A stretch of 64,000 nt of DNA from positions 2,984,001 through 3,048,000 of the forward strand of contig JACVTC010000001.1 in NCBI GenBank assembly GCA_016946835.1, given 5' to 3'. The notes beneath the pieces are model-generated. The model saw nothing but the letters and a program-made list of their open reading frames with translations. It was not told where the DNA came from and made no database searches. The position numbers and the translations under genes were made by a program. Every line of letters begins with the position of its first letter. Positions within the stretch are counted from its first letter, which is position 1. This stretch comes from Neocallimastix lanati (nom. inval.). Taxonomy: Eukaryota > Neocallimastigomycota > Neocallimastigomycetes > Neocallimastigales > Neocallimastigaceae. Shown piece by piece: positions 39,746 through 57,511 of this stretch.

Positions 39746-42100
39746 AAGTTAATAATATCAATATACCTGTATAAATGTTATTAATATATAATTTTATTTG
39801 ATATATATGATAATAATAAAATCAATATATTATTACTATTTTATATAGAAACAAATATAGACAAATATTATTTTTATTATCTTTTAATATTTTGGAATAA
39901 TAATAAATATATAACAAACCATAATAATAATAATATATATATATATTTAAGAAATGTAATAAAATTATAGATTAATAATTTTTTAACTTTATATCTTCAT
40001 AGTTATATTATAATATTATTTTGTTAATATAATTTGATTATATATATAAATATATATATATATTTTTTTCATTAAACATTTAAAATGAAAAATCATAGAA
40101 AATAATAAATAATTATAATATTTATAATAATTATTAAGGGTTACAATTAACTAGTAAGAAATTTCAATGAAATTTTTTTAGAATATTTTACTATAAAATA
40201 ATAAAAAAATTATCCAACAAAATACAAATAAAATAATACGTCTAGATAAAATTAAAATTATTAAATCCTACAAATCGAATCTTTTATTTATAAATTTTTC
40301 CTTTGAAAATATAGTATAAAATTTTATTTATTATAATAATTTATAATAATCAAGACTTTATAAAAATAATTATAAACCTTAATTACTATAACATTTTTCA
40401 ATTTTTCCATTCGTGGTCAACACTTTTTATTAATATCATATTATTATAAAAAAATATTTTATACTTAAAAGTTTTATTTCAAAGAATACTTTTTTTTATA
40501 AATAAATCTGAATATATATATTGTCATTACTTATAATATGCACTATATATAAAGTTGAATATTTAATATTTATTTAAATTAAAATGGTTTAATGCACTAT
40601 TATATATTTATGTATTGTATATAATAATTATATTCAATTAAAAGTGTATAATTAAAATAATATAAAAATCAAAAGTTTTTAAAGCGTTATCTTGAAATAA
40701 GAAAATTAAAAATTAAATTTATAATGAAATATTTTATATTATTTGATAAATAATTATTTTATTATTATTAAAACTATAATAATTTGTTAATATGTATTTT
40801 ATAAAAAAAAAAAAAAAATTTTTAGTTTTAATATTAAAAATAGTATTGAGCTCAAACAAAAATAATTTAAACTTGTCTAACTATTTTAATACTAGAGAAT
40901 TTATTAATAATAATAAATATAATAATATTTAATATTGTAGTGTCTGATAATATATAATATTATAACAAATTTTTAAAATAATATATCTATGCTAAATATA
41001 TTCAAATACAATTCACAAATATTTCATAATAAATAAAATGAAAAAAAGTAAAATTTAATATTAAATGTTAAAGCATTATAAATAATGATGATGATGATAA
41101 CAATAAGAAGCTTACACTATTAATTTATATTTTACCAATAAAACTACTCTGTTTTGTTATCAATTATTTCAGTAAAATATATTTTTTTGTTTGCTTTAAG
41201 CAATAAAATAAATAAATAAATAAATAAATAATTTTAATATGTTATTAAAAATATAGCTCATCCAAATTATTTAATCATTGAATTTCTTTTTTAAGAATTT
41301 TAATTTATTATTTATTAATAATAATATTATTAACAAAAAAAAAATATTAATTAAAAAAATTTAATTTTAATTATTAAATATGATTATAATTTTAAAAAAT
41401 ATATTATTCGATATATATTATATTATATTTTATTATATATATTAAAATGAATAAAATTTTAAATATTATAGTTTTTTTTATATATATATATATATATTTT
41501 TTTTCATACATTCCTCACTTAATATATAAATATATAAAATATTTTAAATGTACTGAATAAAAAAAAAATATATATATATATTAATTGTAATTATATTAAT
41601 CTATTTTCTGTAAAGGTAACTGAAATAAATAAATAAGTTTTATTTTATTTTAGAAATAGAAAAAAAAATTTTTTTTTTTTTCAAATGGAAAATATATAAT
41701 TTAACAAAAAAATTAATTATAATTTTAAAATTCAAAAAAAAAAAAAAAAAAATAATAATAATAACAATAATAAATATATTGATCTATTTTTTGTAAAGAT
41801 AATAAAATAAATAAATTTTATTTTAAAAACTATTTTTGTTTTAGAAAAAGAAAAAATATTTTTTTTAAATGGAAAATATAAAATTTATTAAATATATAAT
41901 TTATTAAATAAATTAATTATAATTTCAAAATTTAAAAAAAAAATAAATAAATAAATATTTAATAATATATAATACAAAAAGGATAATAGAATTATAAATA
42001 TCTACAAAACAAAAATAGATGAATAAAATTTTCTTATTATAAATCTTATTATAATATTGTAATTTTTCCTTTTTCATTTATTTTCAATTATTCAACTATT
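39746..42100. other. AT-rich gene-free region
   Basis: No exon-like DNA was recognised. It contains short microsatellites (GAT near 41087, AAAT near 41205) and a diverged tandem duplication at 41575-41945. Confidence 0.6.
41575..41945. repeat. Diverged tandem duplication, about 180 bp
   Basis: Both halves share the order atctattttctgtaaag, aataaataaattttatttt, tttttttcaaatggaaaat, then ttaattataattt before an A run. They differ by many small indels. Confidence 0.65.
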
Positions 42101-43111
42101 TTAATTATTGTTACTATTTAAATCTTTACTTTTTGATAATGAGGCCTTAATAACAGCATTTAATGGTAGTTTTAATAAATTACCTAAACGATTAATTAAA
42201 TCAAAGAAAATAAAATATTAATATTTATAATTTCTTATATTTGAATATTAATCTATTTTTATTCATTGCTTATTATAGCAAAATAAAAAATAAATAAATA
42301 AATAAATAATATGAAGTTTATATAGAACTTTGAATTATACAATAAAAATGAAACAAAGAATATTTCAATTATATTATTATATAAAAAGTAAATTTTTATA
42401 TATATATATTTTATTTTATTTTATTATTTGTCTTTTTATATAATTACCATGATTTTTTACAGTATATATAAATTGTGTTATTATGTCCTTTTCAGATAAA
42501 TCTTGTGAATTCCAATGCTTAGTGACAGCATTTAATAAATCTTCTCTTGAAGAATTTAATTTAGTTTTAATTTTATAAGTATCTTTATACTTTCGTAGTA
42601 TCGAAGTATTAAAAGTGGAGAGGTTTATCTAAATTATAAATATAAGGAATATATAATTATGTTAATTAGAAATTAATATACTTTCTTATTAACTTTTGAT
42701 ATTATTAATATTATTCTCAAAAATTTTTTCATATTAAAGTAGATATATTTCTTATTTTTTAATAATTAATTATTTCTATTTATATAAAAGTGTATATATG
42801 AATATAACTCATTTTCGTTTAATATTTACCTTTGTTACATTATCACCATTATTTGAACTACTATTAAGTGGATCGAAAACTATAGAAAGTACTTTTTTAT
42901 TACGCTTAGAAATTTTATCTTTATTCGAATTATGTTTTAACGAGTGATTTGAGGAGTTACTATTATTACCATTGGCTTGGGAGGGTGTATTATTATTTGA
43001 ATAAATTGAATTACCATTATTGTTACCACTATTGGAATGTCCCGATTGACGGTTTGAGGAATTGTTTGAATATAAAGAATTAGAATTATGATTATTTTTC
43101 TTTGAGCCCAT
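42101..43111 (-). CDS. SAP30-like Sin3/HDAC complex subunit (3 exons, 181 aa)
   Basis: Exons 43111-42830, 42628-42448 and 42183-42101, in frame. The first 80 residues are Ser/Asn/His low complexity, ending in a basic patch (KDKISKRNKKVLSIVFDPLN). Exon 2 carries the Sin3-binding domain: LSTFNTSILRKYKDTYKI, then LNSSREDLLNAVTKHWNS and EKDIITQFIYTVKNH, matching the SAP30 pattern (LRRYK..FKL....REDL...V..HF....V.EKDTI..F.Y.VK). SAP30 links Sin3 to the Rpd3-type histone deacetylase. The zinc-binding N-terminal region of animal SAP30 is absent, as in fungal forms. A GTAAGT at 43420-43415 could be a leader-intron donor. Confidence 0.82.
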
Positions 43112-43587
43112 TGTATTATATATTAAAAATAGTTCTTTAATTATTTCTTTTTATAAAATCAAATTTAATAGAACAATATATTTATAAATTCAATAAAAAA
43201 AATATTCCTATAGTAATGTTTATAAAAATGTATATATTGTAATTATATTTAATAGAATGAAACTAGTTAGTGTTTAGTAATATAAAAAGTTTTTTATTAT
43301 TTCAATTTAAACAAAAAAAAAAAAAAAAAAAAAAAAAAAATAGCTATATATATATAAAAATGACATTTTAACACACATTCTTTCATATTATATCAATTGT
43401 AAAAAAAAAAAAATACTTACCAATTTGATAGTCAATGTAAATGAAATGAATGATATATTTTTATTTTTATTGAAATTGTTATATATTGCAATAAAATAAA
43501 CAATGTTTTTTATTAAAATTAAATATATATTATTTTTATTTTATTTTATTTTATTTTGTTAAAAATAAAAATATTTAAATGTTCAAA

Positions 43588-43620
<33 letters not shown>

Positions 43621-43768
43621 CTCTTAATTAAATATACAAATTAATGAAAAATAATATAATTAAAAATTAATGAAAAATTAATATAATTTAAAAAAATAGT
43701 AATAATAACTAAATTGTTATTTAAAAATATTCAATTTAATTTTAAATGAAAATTTATGTGAATTCTTC

Positions 43769-43822
<54 letters not shown>

Positions 43823-45008
43823 GAAAAAAGACGAAAATAATATCCTTTTTAATAACTAATATTTTTATTTTCAAGAATATTTTGTTATTAATTATCTTTT
43901 TTCTTTATTTATATATTATATTATCTTTTTAAATTAACTTTTTATTTTTTATTTTTTTTTTTCCTTTCCTTTTGTTTATATTATTTTTCTTTATTATAAT
44001 AATTTTATATATATATTTTTTATTATTATTTTTTGCTTTTTACAACAAAAAAGAAAAAAAAAAAAAAAAAAGTTGAATAATACAAAAGAATAGTTTAAAA
44101 TAATGAAGTAAAAAAAATAATAATACTAATAATTAATAACTAATAATAAATAATAATTACATATAAAGTTTAAAATTTAAATTTTAAATAAATAATATAT
44201 AACAGAATTTAATTATATTTATATATATATTTATCATATAGTAAATTTTTATATAGTTTAATTGTATATTAATATTTATTTAAAATGATTACTTATTTTT
44301 TTTTTTAATATTAAAGGATTACACATTTACAGACTCTTTATTAATTTATATGGTACTAAAATATATAATATATAAAAATATATTTTATTTTAAAAATTTT
44401 ATATATTATAATATATTAGTTTTTACAATTTATTATAATTAATCAATATATTTATATAAATTTTAACGAAGTTTAAATTTTTAAATCAAAACATTTTTAT
44501 AATAGTAAAAAATTATTACTTAAAGTACTAATAATAAGTAAGTTAAAATATGAGAATTTAAATAACAGCTAACAAATATTTATTGTTATAATGAAAAATA
44601 ATTGATTAAATTATTAATATTTAAAAAATAATATTTTTATTATTATTACTTTATACTTTTATTTTTTTATAAATATAAACAATGTAAAAAAACTTTTTGG
44701 TAAATATGAAATGAATTTTAAAATAATTAAAAAAATTTGAATTTCAAAATGTAATATTTAATAATAGTTACATCATAAATTTTAAATAATATAAATATAA
44801 TAATTGAATAATTAATTATAACATTAAATTATTTCAATAAAATAAATAAAATAGTAATTTAATGTATATTGATTTTTAGTTTAATGTCTATTTTTTTTTT
44901 AATTAATATATAATATAATATTATCTTTTTTTGTTTTAAATATTTTTTTTATTATTATTAATTTATTATATCATTATACATTCTAAAAATATTCTAATAT
45001 TAACATTC

Positions 45009-45055
<47 letters not shown>

Positions 45056-45209
45056 TATTAAATTAGATAACAAAATTATTTTTCAAATTGTATTTGTAAA
45101 ACTTTTTTAATAAGATAATTAAAATTAAGATTATTATTAATCATAATTATTTAATAAAAAAGCTATATATGAAATGTCAATAATGATAATAAAGTATAAG
45201 ATTGTAAAT

Positions 45210-45241
<32 letters not shown>

Positions 45242-46558
45242 CAAAATATATATAACACATAAAGTACATAATACTTATTTTATTTATTTATTATTATTAT
45301 ATTACTTTAATTAAAATTAATATCTGGATATCTTGATATTTGATTATTCATTGAAGCAAAATGTCTTAAAAAATATATTAAAAGAAATGTAGTTTTTATC
45401 TTTAATTTCTTTGAATTAGTTTACGTGCTTAGATAATATTTATTATATAGAAGAATTTTATAAATAATTTTTTAATATAATTTCTTATTTATTTAAATTT
45501 ATTATATGATAATATATTTAATAAGAATATTATAAATAATTATTAATATAAATATAAATATATATAAATACATATATATAAAAATACATATAGAAATAAT
45601 TATTTTAAAAACAATTTTAATACAATATGAATAATAATACAAATAATAAATCAATATTAATGGAATATGTAAATTATTTCTATTTCCTTCCTCCATATAT
45701 AAAGAGTCATCTTCATATAATCGGAAATAATAAAGAAAAAAACTTAGTTTATTTTTCATTTATATTACCGAAATTGCAAAAAAATTTAATCGAAAATTAA
45801 ACATCTTTTAAGATTTATTGATGGGATATACTTCCTTTTATATATATATATATATATTTATTTATTATTTTTGTAATCTTTTGTAAAAAATATTAATTAC
45901 TCTCATTTATAAATATATATGTACACATATAATTAGAAATAATAAATACAATATATATTTTCAATAATATTTATTAAGATAACTTTAAATACTATTTAAC
46001 AAAAATTTCCATAAAATAGAATTTCCATAAAATATATTATTCTATTTTATATCATTAAATAATTAATTTTTTTGAATATTACTATAATAAAATATTTTTA
46101 ATTCAAAATAATTTGTTTAATTGAAAAATTATAATTATATATATCACTAAATCAGTTACGATAATCTTTTTAAAATTATAAATATTTATTTTCAAAACTT
46201 AAGAAATTTATGGAATTACAACTACTTTTGTATTTTATTGAATATTTATTATATAGTTAATGTTTGTAAAGACAAATTCTTAATAAAGCATTTTTAATTC
46301 CAATAATGATTATATAAATTGCAAGAATATTTTTTAAATGCGAACATATCGTCTCATTATAAAACAGAAATAATTATCAATTTTTTTAGAAGAATTTGTA
46401 ATATCTATCTTAAATATATATATTTTCTATCCTTGAAAAAAAAATATATATATATATATATATATCATTTTTATATAATAAATATTATGTTTTTACCAAT
46501 TAATTTTTGTTTTTGTATATTTTATCTATTTTAAGTTAACGTTTTTAATATTTTTTTT

Positions 46559-46643
<85 letters not shown>

Positions 46644-48236
46644 AGATAATACATTTTCTTTTGTATATATTTAAAAATAATTTAAAATTAATGATTAATA
46701 ATTCCATAATTAAATATACTTCTATTAAAAATTGTATATTAATAAAACCACTTTTTTCTTGATTATTATAACTTTTATTATTTAAAAATATATTTATTGT
46801 TTATAAATAATTATAAATAAATATCATTTTATTGATAAAATTAAAATTTAATTTCACTTTTTTTTATCATTAAAAAAATGTTTTAATTATTTTTAAATAT
46901 ATATATTATATATTTATTATTATTAAATTTTACTATACAAAAAAGATTTACTTTATTTATAATTTTTAATCTAAATATTTTAAAATATATTTTAATAATT
47001 TAAATAATTTATAAAAGAAGAAAAAAAAATAAATAATAAATAAACAATGAAAATAATAATAGTAATTATTGTTATGAAACTTGTTGTATTAGAACTAATA
47101 TTTAAATAGGAATAGTTGAAATTTTATAACCCTTTTAATATTGATAATTATAAATTCTATTTTTATCTTAATCAAAAATCTTTTATTAATTTTTATATAA
47201 TATATATATTTTTTTTTTTATAATATTATATTATTAATATATAATAATACTAATTATGTATAAATTTTGTTAATTCATCCAGCTTTGAAGATTTAATATA
47301 TAATTAATAAAATAATAATTAATTAATAAATAAATTTTAAATTAAATATATGTATATTCTTTATCTCTATAAATATTTTATATATATTTTATTTATTAAA
47401 AGTTTTTTTTTTTTTTTTTTAGATTAATTGTACATTCTTTATTATTATTCATTCATTATTTATTATTTATTATTTATTATTTATTATTTATTTTTTTTTA
47501 AAAAAATTTTTTTTTATTAAATGGTGATATGTAAATTTTAAATTTATAATCAATTAATTTTTATATTTAAATTAAATATAAAATTTAATTTGGATAAATT
47601 AAATAATATATTATTCTATTTCTTTTATAATATATTATACATATAATTCAATATAAATAATTTTTAATTATTTTAATTATTTTAAAATGATTTTCTTTTT
47701 AATATTATATTACTATTTTTTTTTAATTTGAGTTTACTTTTTACATTATTACAATAATATAAAAATAATAATAATTATATAATATTATATATAATCAATG
47801 TTCAACTATATTTCATTATAATATGGTTACTTTTTATGAATTCTCATAAATGTGAAAATTAAAACTAAATTGTAATTTTAAGAATTAAAAAATAATAAAA
47901 TACAATTATAAAAGGAACTTATTTAAAATTTGTCCATATATTAATAATTATTAGTATATATATATATATTATAAATATTAAAACAATTACATATATTGAA
48001 TTTTAAATTTTTAATTTGGTAGAAAAAAAAATATAAATTCAAAATTTCAATTTTCAATTATATTAAAGTTTTTATATTAAAAGTTTGAAATTTCAGATCT
48101 ATATTTAAATAATTTAACGTTAATTAGCAATACATTTGAAGAATATATAATAAAATATATTATACAAACATATTTATATTAATTAATTTAATACAATATA
48201 TATATATATTTTTATCAGAAATACATATTTTTCACT
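43112..48236. other. 5.1 kb AT-rich region without a supported gene
   Basis: Contains homopolymers (T run about 43590-43620, A run 43772-43808, T run 45211-45240), AAT repeats near 45010-45055, and an (AAAAC)n-poly-A stretch at 46564-46640. The ORFs at 45502-45759 and 46319-46534 are mostly Ile/Tyr/Phe and lack splice or homology support. The first part of the former (RLYEDDSLYMEEGNRNNLHI) is more coding-like but isolated. Confidence 0.55.
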
Positions 48237-48638
48237 ATGGATAATGAAAAAATCTCTTTACAAGATGATTTATTAGCATTATGCTTAGATGCTATGAATT
48301 CATTATCATCTGATAAAATAACACCTGAAATTGATATGGCTATTGCAAAAGTTGAAAAATACATTGGTCATACTGTAGAAAAGAAGAAAAGTAAAATTTT
48401 CATAATTTAAATTTAGAAGAAAATTTTTATATATATATATAATGAATATTATATATATAAATATTTATATTATAGAGAAAGATATTTTTTTTAAATATAA
48501 AAATTTTTATGAAATTAATATAAAAATATAATAGTTTAATATAATAATATTTTATATTTTATATTATGTAATAGTACTAACTTTCATTTTATATTTATTT
48601 TAATTAAAATACTTTATATATTAACAATTTTAAAATTG

Positions 48639-48703
<65 letters not shown>

Positions 48704-49097
48704 AAAAGAACAAAAGAAATTCAATCCAAGGAATTTACCACCTCATATTTTACAAAAAATTTTATTCTTTTTACCAAAAGAGGATATTTTATCTTTTGCA
48801 TTAGTTTGTAGAGAATGGTCACCTGCTGCTTTAACCTATTTATTAAGACAACATCCTTTTAGAAGTGATAAAGAACTTCTTTGGTTTATTGTAAGTAGGA
48901 GCAACTCCGACACTTTCATTTCAAAGCAATATCAAGGTCTTCTTACTGAACTTGATTTAACAGCAGCTCATTCTTTATATTATGATCTTGGAGTCATGGG
49001 CACAGTAGAATGTCAATACGAAAATCCATTAACTTCACTTTTAGATTTACAATTAGAAGCTTTAGCTAAAGGAAGTAATTTATATTGTTTAAAGGTA

Positions 49098-49156
<59 letters not shown>

Positions 49157-50451
49157 TATTTATATTACGAAATTCAATTCTTCATTTATATGTATATATA
49201 TTTTTATTTTTTATTATTATATATATTAATTATTAAATTATACCAATTAATTTTAAAAATAATCTAACATTTAATTATTTAAATAAAATATATAAAATTT
49301 TTTTTATATATATTTATATTATTTTTGTTATCAATCAATTCGTATTAATCATTAAGTTTGATAATATACCATTAAGTACTCTTGTAAGAGTAGTAGCTAA
49401 TTGTCCAAAATTAAGAATTTTACATGCAAATAAGATTCACAGAATTACAACTAAAGAAGCTCATTATTTATCATCTCTTCATTTAGCATTAACTGAATTA
49501 AAAATTGGTTTTTGCTTAAGAAATCTTCAAATTAATGCTGATGAATGGTGGTGGTGTAATTCAAGTGAATCATTAGAACAATTTACTGCTGAATTTTTCA
49601 AAAGTATTGGTAAAACTTTACGTGTATTAAGAATAACAGATGGAGTTGAATTAACAGGTAAAGTAGTAAAGGCTATTACTAGAGGTTGTCTCGATTTAGA
49701 ATTTTTAGATTTATCTAAAGCAGGTTTAACCTTCTTGGATAATGAAGAATTAATTCGCTTATTCATGGGACTAAAGAATTTGAAGACTATTTGGATTCGT
49801 CCAACGGAACTTAAAATTGTTGGTTTAGCTATTGCCGAACTTACAAGAAATACACCAGGATTAGAACATATATGGTTTGAAGGAGAATCAAGACATAGTT
49901 CTGAAGCTTTCCGTGCCATTATTTCTAATTGTAAAAACCTTAGAACTTTACTTATTCGTCGTATATTAAGATCAATTAATATGAGCGATATTCTTGAAGG
50001 ACTTGAAAAACTTACTAAATTAGAAGCAATTGATTTGGAAACTATAGCTACTAATGAATTAGTCGAACGAATTGCCAAAAATTGTCCAAATCTTCGTCAG
50101 TTAAATATTGGTAATTCTGATAATGTTACTGATGATGTTATTGAAATAATTCATGCCAATTGTAATAAATTAGAGTGTATTGGTCTTTCCGGTTGCAAAC
50201 ATATTACTCAAAAATCATTTGATTACTTAAATAAAATGATGCCACAGGTACGTGTGGTTTCATCCCCTGTTGAATTTACTTCAACTCAATGGATGTATGC
50301 CATTAATTCACAAAATATTGATCAATATAGAAATGAACAACTCTATTCCGGATATAGTTCTAAAGTCATTAAATATAATAGTCGTCATTTCAAATTCTAT
50401 ATGAACACAGAAAGTTCAAATTATGCTTTATCAACTGCATTATTAAAATAA
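48237..50451 (+). CDS. F-box / leucine-rich-repeat protein (3 exons, 547 aa)
   Basis: Exons 48237-48390, 48700-49094 and 49357-50451; all junctions are in frame. The N-terminus is a helical 51-residue exon. The F-box spans about residues 63-105: NLPPHILQKILFFLPKEDIL then FALVCREWSPAAL. The rest is leucine-rich, with AMN1/FBXL-type repeats near the end (CPNLRQLNIGNSDNVTDD, CNKLECIGLSGCKHITQKS). Such proteins recruit substrates to SCF ubiquitin ligases through Skp1; the substrate is unknown. Intron 1 ends in 55 A followed by G, with no pyrimidine tract, and intron 2 holds an ATT microsatellite. The Lys-only stretch just before exon 2 is taken as intron. Confidence 0.85.
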
Positions 50452-50474
50452 AATTAAAATTAAAATTAAAATTC

Positions 50475-50505
<31 letters not shown>

Positions 50506-50589
50506 AAAATAAAAAATAAAATAAAATAAAAATTAGTATTACAAATAATAATAATAAGACGAAATTTCTTAAATATAATTTATATATAA

Positions 50590-50629
<40 letters not shown>

Positions 50630-50664
50630 GAATAACATACAATAGAAATTATATTTAAAAATGA

Positions 50665-50699
<35 letters not shown>

Positions 50700-50820
50700 A
50701 AAAATAAAAAAAAAAAGACAAATAATAATAATAATAATAATTATAATAATAATCATTTTCCTATAATATTTATTTTAATAGTTAATGTTAATTACTCTGT
50801 TGCATTTATTTAATTTATAT

Positions 50821-50870
<50 letters not shown>

Positions 50871-51226
50871 TAAAATTTACTCACTCTCTCTTAAATAAAT
50901 AAATAAATAAATATTTGTTGTAAAATAATCTTTTTTTTTTTTTTTTTTAAAATTGTAATGAAATGAAAAACTAAAGCACATTTAGATTAATATACATCCA
51001 ACTTTTGTTATATAATACTATTAAAAATAATTATAATATTATACATATATATATTCTTTTTTTTTTTTTTATTATTTTTTTATTTATTTAATTTTAATTA
51101 TAATTAATATTTTATATTAAATTTTCCATATTGATATAATATTAAATTAGCATAAGTTTTATTGCATTAAATAGTATATAATTTTAATAATGATTAATTT
51201 AACTTAGGTTGTATTGAAATTAATAT

Positions 51227-51263
<37 letters not shown>

Positions 51264-51510
51264 TTTAAATAGTATTGTTATTGATTATTAATATTATTAT
51301 AATAATAATAATTTAGTATGTAATTATTTATTGCTTCTTTTTTTTTTTTTTTTTTTTTGAAATTTCTTTAGCATTTACTCATTAAATAAATAAATAAATA
51401 AATAAAAAAATAAATAATCATTTATTTATTTATTCATTCATAATACTATATTATTATCAATTACTTTAGGGTGATGGTGGTTATCATAGTTATTAGTTTA
51501 TCATTATAAT
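50452..51510. other. Convergent 3' intergenic region
   Basis: Lies between two converging genes. It is full of A runs (50476-50502, 50670-50696, 50825-50862) and T runs, with AAT/ATT microsatellites. No gene or clear terminator element seen. Confidence 0.7.
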
Positions 51511-54775
<3,265 letters not shown>

Positions 54776-55947
54776 AATGGATATGACTTTTATCTTAAAA
54801 TTATCTTCATAAATTAAATTAATAAATATACAAATAAATAAATAATATTTCTTTTTTTATTTTTTTTTTTTTTTAGTCTTGACTTTCTTAACTTATCTTA
54901 TTGCTTTAATATGTTGATAAAAAAAAAAAAAAAACAATAAATTTCTTAAATAGCTTTATTCATTCAAAAAATTAAATATTAAAATACAATTTAAATTACA
55001 ATTAAGTAATTAATTAAATAAAAGTAATGATAATCTTGGTAATTTATTTTTAATTGCTTTATAAAGAATTTTATTAAAATAATATTTTTTTTTCTATTCT
55101 ACTTTCTATTTATTTCATAATATTTATGATTTAATTTATTTTCTTTTTTATCTTTATAATTATTAAAAGTTTTAATTATTATTATTATTTATTATTATTA
55201 TTAGTATTATTTAATTTTTTTATTTTATTCTATAAATATTTATTTCTATTTATTTTTATATTAGATATTTTACTTTATACTCATCTTTTACAATATTTTA
55301 ATATTATATATATATTAACAGATATAATGATTATATTATATTTCATATATAAAATTCTTAATAAAATAAATTAAAAAATTTCATAAAAATTATATTGGCG
55401 ATTTTTTTTTTAATTTTTTTTTTTTTTAATATTATTCATGTCAAAATTTTTATATTAAATATTTTGATTTTTAATATAATTAATATTTCATATTCAAAAA
55501 AAATAAAAAAAAAAAAAAAAGAGAAAAAAAAAATATATATATATATGTATATATAGATATATGAATATATTAATTTATAATTTTTTTTTTTTTTTTTTAA
55601 TTTCTATTTCTATTAGTATACTATTAAAATATTTATGTAATAGATAATACTAAATTATTTTAATACAGTATTTTTTTTTTAAAGTATATATTTAAAAAAA
55701 AAAGTAAATATTCTAATTGTAAAAAAAAGTATATTATATATAATGAATATATATATATATTCATTAATTCATTATATTATTATTTTTTGCAATGAATGAC
55801 CTAAAATTTAATGAAAATAAATTTATAATATTATAGAATAGAATAATTAATAATTTTGATTAGTGTTATAAAAAAAACATATATGAAAAAAAAAAAATTA
55901 TTTTTTTTTTTTTGAAATTAACATTTAAAAAAAATATATATATATAA
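54776..55947. other. AT-rich spacer between the transporter start and the CEP164 3' end
   Basis: No gene seen. It includes the transporter promoter and the CEP164 3' UTR; several A/T runs. Confidence 0.65.
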
Positions 55948-56277
55948 TTACTTTAACCATGCACGATGTTCTTGTAATAAGGCTTCTGATTTATTTGTTA
56001 GGCTTAATGCTGTTTATTTCGATTATAATTATTTAAATAATAATACAAATTATTATTTCGTTTAGACAATAAAATGGAAATTATAATCAAACAACTTACC
56101 AGAATGAAGAGGTTCATCATAATAATTTATAGAGCTATGTCTTGTTGATAACTTATTATATTTATTATATCTCATACTATTTCTTGGAGAAGTATAATCA
56201 TATGAATCTAAAAAATTACATTCATTAAAAAAAATTAAAATGTAGATTATAATTATTTTTATTAATTTTCATACTTT

Positions 56278-56308
<31 letters not shown>

Positions 56309-57459
56309 GTTATTATTGAATATTAATTATACAAAATAACATTTACCATAATTTCTATATTTTGAATTCCTATCAATAGTTGACAAATAGCTCTGAGAAT
56401 AATATGGAATATTATTATTTAAGGAGGAGTAATCATGCATACCACTCAATGAATTCATTCTATGATTGTAAGAACTTGAGATATAACTTTCTTTTTCTAT
56501 TGGATGCTTAAAATTATATGATGGAGAGTACTTATAATTTTTATCATATAATCCATAGGTATTATTATTTCTAGTGGAACGAATATGATTCAAAAGACTA
56601 TCTAACTCTTTTCCTAATTCTTCAGTATCAAACATAAGATTTTTACTTCCATTATTCTTTATATTTAAATTATCATATTCATCCTCATAATTATTATTTC
56701 TATTGCTTGAAAGATAGGAATCACGATAGGACGAGGATTTCAATACATAATTATTCTCGTATTTTTTTGGATTATCTATATCTTTATAACTATTTGATTT
56801 TGATCTGGAACTCTTTTTTTTATGTTTATTTTTTCGATGAGTATTTGATTTTTTCTTTGATATTTTAATTTTATTATCTGAGTCTTTCATTTCTTGTTCA
56901 TCCTTTTCATTAAATTTCATAGTATTTGGTTTTATTCTCCAATTATACTTTTCACTCAATTCATTGATATCACTGATTTTTTTATTGATACTTTGTAAAT
57001 CTTCATTAGTATTTGAATATTTATTAAGATAATTATTTTTGGTCTTAGTTTCATTACTACCATTATTATTATCATCATCATCATCATCATCATAAGATTC
57101 ACTTTCAGAAGTACTATCTTTATCTGATAGAGTATTAGATTCCATATCCTCATTATTACCTTTAGATTCAGTTTCGGTTTCGGTTTCGATTTCAATTTCA
57201 GTTTCAGTTTCAGTTTCAGTTTCAGTTTCAGTTTCATTTTCATCAAAAACTGAAGATCTTTTATCTTTTTTACTACGATTTTTCCTGGTATTATTAATAT
57301 ATACATCGTTATTTTGTAATTCCAATTTTTTCTTTGAAAGCTCCAATTCTTGAGCTGTTCTTTTAAGATGTTGATCAATGAGATCAAATTTTTCGTTACC
57401 TTCAGTTTCCATATATGACTTTACATAATTATTTCTTTTATCTTCTATAACGTAAAATA

Positions 57460-57511
<52 letters not shown>

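Noticed and set aside
45502-45759. 85-codon minus-strand ORF
   Set aside because: The C-terminal half is Ile/Tyr low complexity and there is no splice partner or recognised similarity; left as intergenic.
48636-48698. Lys-rich start of a longer F-box protein
   Set aside because: It is the A55 tract; the phase of the upstream exon (48237-48390) fits an acceptor at 48699/48700, so the run is treated as intron.
56956-57387. Met/Ile/Lys-rich ORF inside CEP164 exon 6
   Set aside because: Alternative frame of the coding exon; the CEP164 frame continues across both splice sites.
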